41,387 bases of DNA from a virus, in the IMG/VR virus record IMGVR_UViG_3300030098_003506, positions 1-41,387 of that record; one strand, 5' to 3'. Below are positions 37,992-41,387 of this stretch, in pieces. Position numbers and translations under genes: made by a program. Positions within the stretch are counted from its first letter, which is position 1. Every line of letters starts with the position of its first letter. The notes beneath the pieces were generated by a model. The model was not told where the DNA came from and made no database searches. It was given only the letters and a program-made list of their open reading frames with translations.

Positions 37992-39683
37992 TTAGAGATC
38001 GCCACCCACAGCGTAGTCACCAGCGAACGCCGTGCCACCATGGCCCGTGTTTCTGAAGATCTGCGGCGTGAGGAAGTCACTACCTTGACCGATAACACGA
38101 ATGACGCGGTAGAAGCGCGAGGCGGGTTGAACCGCAACCTTGCCGTAGCGAGTCAGGATGCCCTTTCTCGGCTGGAAGGTCTCAGGATCCGTAACGGTAT
38201 CCAGAGTTTGCAGCGGGATGTACGGGCAGTAGAAGTAGCCAGCGTCCATCGCGTTGTTGCCCTTGTAGCCAACAATGATTTCGTCCTCTGGGAACATCGG
38301 ATCGATGATCATGTCGTACTTACCAGCGAACTTACCAGCGTAAGAGATCTGGTTGGCACCCATGTTGGTCGGACCTTCAGTGCGATCGATACCACCCTCA
38401 AGCTTCGCAGCCGACTCCAGCATCGACGCCATGACAGGCGAGCAAACCAGGACGTTACCCGGCCCACGTAGGGTCGTCTTGTAGATGTCGGTGCTCGCGA
38501 AGTTAATCAGAGCAAGGACATTCGAGTACACTTCACCGAGGTGTCTCGGACGAAGGTTGGTCTGCGAACCTTCAATGAACTGCTTAAGGTCCATGACGAA
38601 GATGTTCGAGTACTTACGATCCATACCACCGCCTTGACCAGCAGGAGTCTTGTCCTCGTTGGTCAGAGCCGTCGAGAAGTCGTATTCGTAAGCGCCAGCA
38701 ACAAAAGTGCCACCAGGGCCAGTATTGTTAGCTCCCGTACCACCCATGCCGGTGAAGTTATCAGCACCGCCTTGGTAAAGCGAATCGAGAGTCCAGCCAC
38801 CAAGTGAGCCGACAGCGGCAGGGCCGTAAGCAAGCATGCGGATGTCTTCGATCAGTTCACGGTCGATTTCAAGGTTCATTTCCTTCGACAGCAGATCCGT
38901 GAGTTCAGCTTCCATATCCAGGTTGTGGTAAGCCTTCAGGTCTTGAGCAGCTTCCAGAGTCCAAAGGGCTCTCATCTTACGCTCACGCGCTTGAACCGTT
39001 TGCTTTTGGATGTGCAGGTTGACCTCAGGAATCTCGTTGCTCTTCAACCTTTCAGCGGCGGAAACAGCGTAACCCAGGATCGAGGTGCCACTCGGGAACG
39101 AAGCAAGCTTACCACCCATCGTGGTCGAGGGCGAACCGTTCACATCACTGATAACGTTGGACAGATCGAAGGACGAAGCGACGTTATCAAAGCTAGAGGT
39201 TGAGTTGGTGCTAGCTCTGTTTTGTAAACCGCTAGCAAAAGTGCCACCAGTGGTCCAATCATCGAGCAGTTCACTTGGTGCAGAACCATCGTAAGAACCA
39301 ATCTTCGTGGCAGTCAGGTTACGCGGAGTGATGTTGAACTTCGAGTACATCGTTTGCTCGATATCACCACCCAGAGCACGCGAGTTGCCCATGTAGAAGA
39401 TTTGCGACACCGGGCCGTCCATCGCTTGCGTGGCACCGATCTTGTTGAACATAAGCTCAGGGTAGGTGCGACGAATCAGCGGGAAGGCGAACTTTTGGAA
39501 AGTGCCGATCTTACCTGTGGTCGTAGCCGCAGGGCTTAATTCTTCATTCAGAGTCTGCTTCGTGAATTCTTTGGCTTGGTTTTCAAAGAGACGAGCAGTC
39601 TGGTACGCGATGTGATCATCCCCGATACCTTCAAGGAGTGGTTCCCAACGCTTCAGTAAATCGTTTCTATCAATTGCGGTCAT
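37992..39683 (-). CDS. gp23: Major capsid protein, T4 gp23-like
   Basis: A 563-residue HK97-fold capsid precursor (T4: 521). Recognisable blocks include LLKRWEPLLEG near the N-terminus, FPLIRRTYPELMFNKIG (66-82), VSQIFYMGNSRA (90-102), RERKMRALWTLEAAQDLKAYH (about 231-251), EINLEID-type and FIEGSQTNLRPRHLGE (about 371-386). In T4 the first 65 residues are removed by the gp21 protease; a similar site is expected here but I cannot fix it. The gene is visibly richer in G+C and in C-ending codons than the glycan operon, as expected for a very highly expressed gene. Confidence 0.96.
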   Translation of the reverse strand: MTAIDRNDLLKRWEPLLEGIGDDHIAYQTARLFENQAKEFTKQTLNEELSPAATTTGKIGTFQKFAFPLIRRTYPELMFNKIGATQAMDGPVSQIFYMGNSRALGGDIEQTMYSKFNITPRNLTATKIGSYDGSAPSELLDDWTTGGTFASGLQNRASTNSTSSFDNVASSFDLSNVISDVNGSPSTTMGGKLASFPSGTSILGYAVSAAERLKSNEIPEVNLHIQKQTVQARERKMRALWTLEAAQDLKAYHNLDMEAELTDLLSKEMNLEIDRELIEDIRMLAYGPAAVGSLGGWTLDSLYQGGADNFTGMGGTGANNTGPGGTFVAGAYEYDFSTALTNEDKTPAGQGGGMDRKYSNIFVMDLKQFIEGSQTNLRPRHLGEVYSNVLALINFASTDIYKTTLRGPGNVLVCSPVMASMLESAAKLEGGIDRTEGPTNMGANQISYAGKFAGKYDMIIDPMFPEDEIIVGYKGNNAMDAGYFYCPYIPLQTLDTVTDPETFQPRKGILTRYGKVAVQPASRFYRVIRVIGQGSDFLTPQIFRNTGHGGTAFAGDYAVGGDL

Positions 39684-39685
39684 AA

Positions 39686-40339
39686 TTAACCTCTATAACT
39701 GTTGAGTTTTGCTAACACGCCTTGATTGATCCACTCATTACCGTGGCCAGCGTGGTTTTCATTTAACTTTTCATCAGCTTCCTTCACTTTGAAGTTATCC
39801 TCACTGATGACCAGTGCCGTTTCCGAGAGTTGCCTCTCAGCGTTATTAGATTCTTGCAGACTTTCCATTTCACCATGGATTGTTTGCAAAGCCTCTTCTA
39901 ACTTTTGGTTCTTATCATTTGCGACCTTAGACTGACGCTTCAGGTTAACGTTCTCCTTAAGGAGCTTATCAACCTGACGGAGCAGAGCTTGGTTCTTCTC
40001 TTCCTGCTGCTCGCCAAGGGACGCGAGAACTTCCATGCCGTTCATTTCATCTTGCTGGGTGTTCTCTAGTGCAAACATCGAGCGGACGGTTTCGAACATT
40101 TGAGCGTTACGGAACGTCTCGTTTTCAAGTTCAAGCTCTTTAAGGGCTTGCTCTTTCAGCTTCTCAATGTTACCACGAATAAAAGATTGGACCTTCGTGG
40201 ACAGGTCACTAACTTGCTCTTCGACGCGCTGTTCAATGATCACAGCGACAAGCTCAGATACCTTTTCAAGGGTGCTTTCATCCAGACCCTCAGGAAGATA
40301 CTCAGCAACCGAATCTAAAATATCTTTTTGTTGCGACAT
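39686..40339 (-). CDS. gp22: Prohead core scaffold protein, T4 gp22-like
   Basis: A 217-residue, Glu/Gln-rich, almost entirely helical protein. VSELVAVIIEQRVEEQV (27-43), a long coiled coil at about 60-170 (LLRQVDKLLKENVNLKRQ), and a C-terminus ending HGNEWINQGVLAKLNSY match gp22 scaffolds. It forms the internal core around which gp23 assembles and is later degraded. Start at an ATG with AGAGG upstream; two bases separate it from gp23. Confidence 0.85.
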   Translation of the reverse strand: MSQQKDILDSVAEYLPEGLDESTLEKVSELVAVIIEQRVEEQVSDLSTKVQSFIRGNIEKLKEQALKELELENETFRNAQMFETVRSMFALENTQQDEMNGMEVLASLGEQQEEKNQALLRQVDKLLKENVNLKRQSKVANDKNQKLEEALQTIHGEMESLQESNNAERQLSETALVISEDNFKVKEADEKLNENHAGHGNEWINQGVLAKLNSYRG

Positions 40340-40389
40340 GTTAAACCTCTATGTAGGTATGTAGGGTATTAGTATGTTTTTAATACCAA

Positions 40390-40947
40390 TTATTTTTTCT
40401 TACCCTTCTTACCTCCAGGGGTTACCTTGCCACTACAAACAGCCGAAGCGTACATGTTAGCATATGCCGAAGGGTAGACAGCGAACTTACGTTTCGCAGC
40501 AGCTTTTCCCTTAGGACATAACTTACCTTCAATTATTTGACCAAGCCTTTCAAAGGCTTCTCTTTTCTTAGCTCTATTCTTAAATGTAGAAACCATGGTA
40601 GGTTTACCTCCTGGATTTCCTGCTGCTCTTTTACGTTTAACAGCAGATCTTCTCTGACCTTTGCTCATACGAGCAGCTTTCGCAGCGGGCACACACTTTG
40701 GATACCCCTTGCGTTTCTCACCTTTTTGACGACCGCAGGGTTTAAAACCGCCACCTTTCTTAGGAGCACCGATATCAACCCAGCGTTGTTGAACCCATTT
40801 ACGTAAGTCTTCGTAGATGAGAGACTCGTTGGCTTCGCTTTTTTTATTCAATAATGCTCTAATCCTTTTAGCTTGACTGGCATGGAGTTCGACAGCCTTG
40901 TCCAACTCCTTTGCAATCTTGTCTAAAACTTTAGACTTGTCGGTCAT
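40390..40947 (-). CDS. Basic DUF5872-like cysteine/lysine-rich protein
   Basis: A 185-residue basic protein with two blocks seen in many marine T4-like phages. Residues 48-105 have KWVQQRWVDIGAPKKGGGF, CGRQKGEKRKGYPKC, MSKGQRRSAVKRKRA (DUF5872-type); residues 140-185 have LCPKGKAAAKRKFAVYPSAY, then ANMYASAVCSGK. The N-terminal 40 residues form a helix. Function unknown; the four cysteines and the high basicity suggest DNA or virion association. It resembles the plus-strand gene at 23787 in composition. It overlaps the next gene upstream by four bases and precedes gp22. Confidence 0.65.
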   Translation of the reverse strand: MTDKSKVLDKIAKELDKAVELHASQAKRIRALLNKKSEANESLIYEDLRKWVQQRWVDIGAPKKGGGFKPCGRQKGEKRKGYPKCVPAAKAARMSKGQRRSAVKRKRAAGNPGGKPTMVSTFKNRAKKREAFERLGQIIEGKLCPKGKAAAKRKFAVYPSAYANMYASAVCSGKVTPGGKKGKKK

Positions 40948-41375
40948 TTCTTAGATTCCTTAGACTTTTTGTCATCACGACCATTACCGTTGCCATTGGC
41001 ATCAGATGCTTCAGCAGCACCTTCAGACACGATGGATCGTAAGTTTTGCATTAAAGCGGTTGCTACAAGAGTTAACAATGCTGAAGCAACTGATACTTGA
41101 TCATCAGGGATAGAGCCTGTGCCAAGCATGGCAATGAAGCCACCAATCAACAGAACAAGAAGAGCAGGCGTTGTGAGAGCGATGTTAGTACGAGCTTTCT
41201 CACTAGCACTCTGAGACAGCTTCAGCTTAGTTAATTCAAGTTGAATCTTATCTCTTTGAATAGCACGTTCAGCAGCCTTTTCTTCTCTCTCACGAGCTAC
41301 GACAGCTTTATACTTATCACGGGCGGCTCTCGCCTCCTCCCGTTTCATCTTCAGTGCTGCCTTTTCGTCTTTCAC
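40944..41375 (-). CDS. Coiled-coil membrane protein, start possibly outside the window
   Basis: At least 143 residues: a charged coiled coil (about 1-62, Lys/Glu/Arg/Ala-rich), two hydrophobic segments (TTPALLVLLIGGFIAMLG near 69-86 and VASALLTLVATALM near 97-110), and a Lys/Ser-rich hydrophilic tail with NGNGNG. The reading frame opens at a GTG at 41375 but remains open to the window edge (reading QTFI before it), so the true start may lie outside. Two membrane segments in a small protein could be holin-like, but nothing proves it. Overlaps the following gene by four bases. Confidence 0.6.
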   Translation of the reverse strand: MKDEKAALKMKREEARAARDKYKAVVAREREEKAAERAIQRDKIQLELTKLKLSQSASEKARTNIALTTPALLVLLIGGFIAMLGTGSIPDDQVSVASALLTLVATALMQNLRSIVSEGAAEASDANGNGNGRDDKKSKESKK

Positions 41376-41387
41376 AATAAATGTCTG

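Noticed and set aside
1-41387. CRISPR arrays, insertion sequences, integrase or attachment sites
   Set aside because: No regularly spaced direct repeats, transposase motifs or integrase genes were seen.
1-41387. tRNA genes
   Set aside because: The intergenic spaces are almost all below 60 bases, and I found no cloverleaf with a T-loop GTTCRA in them. A covariance-model scan would settle it.

Overview
The window is part of the genome of a T4-like (contractile-tailed) bacteriophage. The right end carries a T4-type head and tail block on the minus strand: prohead scaffold gp22, major capsid gp23, neck proteins gp13 and gp14, tail completion gp15, sheath gp18 and tube gp19. The middle carries T4-type replication and recombination genes: gp32, gp41, gp46, gp47 and a small gp55-like late sigma factor. 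The phage departs from T4 in using a family A DNA polymerase spread over three genes, a B12-dependent class II ribonucleotide reductase (NrdJ) and the flavin-dependent thymidylate synthase ThyX. There are no photosynthesis genes, tRNA genes, CRISPR arrays or insertion sequences that I could see. The host cannot be named from sequence; the gene content would fit an aquatic bacterium whose surface polysaccharide pathways can supply activated sugars.

Layout, left to right. 1-1353: start of a gene running off the edge, a pyrimidine-dimer-glycosylase-like protein, two small plus-strand genes and a MazG-like NTP pyrophosphohydrolase. 1353-14267: an 18-gene minus-strand glycan operon in which nearly every junction overlaps by 1-22 bases or is separated by 1-2 bases. 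It encodes GDP-mannose dehydratase, two fucosyltransferase-family enzymes (GT10, GT11), an ABO-like GT6 transferase, a GT29 sialyltransferase-like protein, a CMP-sialate-synthetase-like enzyme, a SIS-HAD fusion, GT25 and two GT-B glycosyltransferases, a sulfotransferase, a short DegT aminotransferase, three methyltransferases, two cupins and a ParB-like protein. 14353-17882: lipoprotein, gp32, helical protein, HExxH protein and gp41 helicase. 17904-23756: FmdB-like zinc ribbon protein, NrdJ, gp46, gp47, ThyX. 23787-26252 (plus): a basic DUF6321-like protein and a secreted clan GH-A-like glycoside hydrolase. 26249-28864: three-part DNA polymerase. 28882-30481: gp55-like sigma, two unknown proteins and a PD-(D/E)XK nuclease. 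30437-32794: a 785-residue protein of unknown function. 32863-41375: structural genes plus two small virion-type or membrane genes.

How the parts work together. The operon heads share a palindromic -10-like element, CTATNATAG, whose centre lies 7-10 bases from the start codon. These starts mostly lack a Shine-Dalgarno sequence and a recognisable -35 box. This predicts leaderless or nearly leaderless mRNAs, perhaps read by the phage's gp55-like sigma factor. Hairpin terminators separate the capsid, tail and gp32 units from what follows. The most striking content is the glycan operon: by enzyme family it contains the activities that in animals build fucosylated, ABO-type, sialylated and sulfated (Lewis-type) epitopes. 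Two other points stand out: a DNA polymerase whose proofreading active site is divided between two polypeptides, and a glycoside hydrolase gene whose start codon lies in a hairpin with a promoter-like sequence in the loop.
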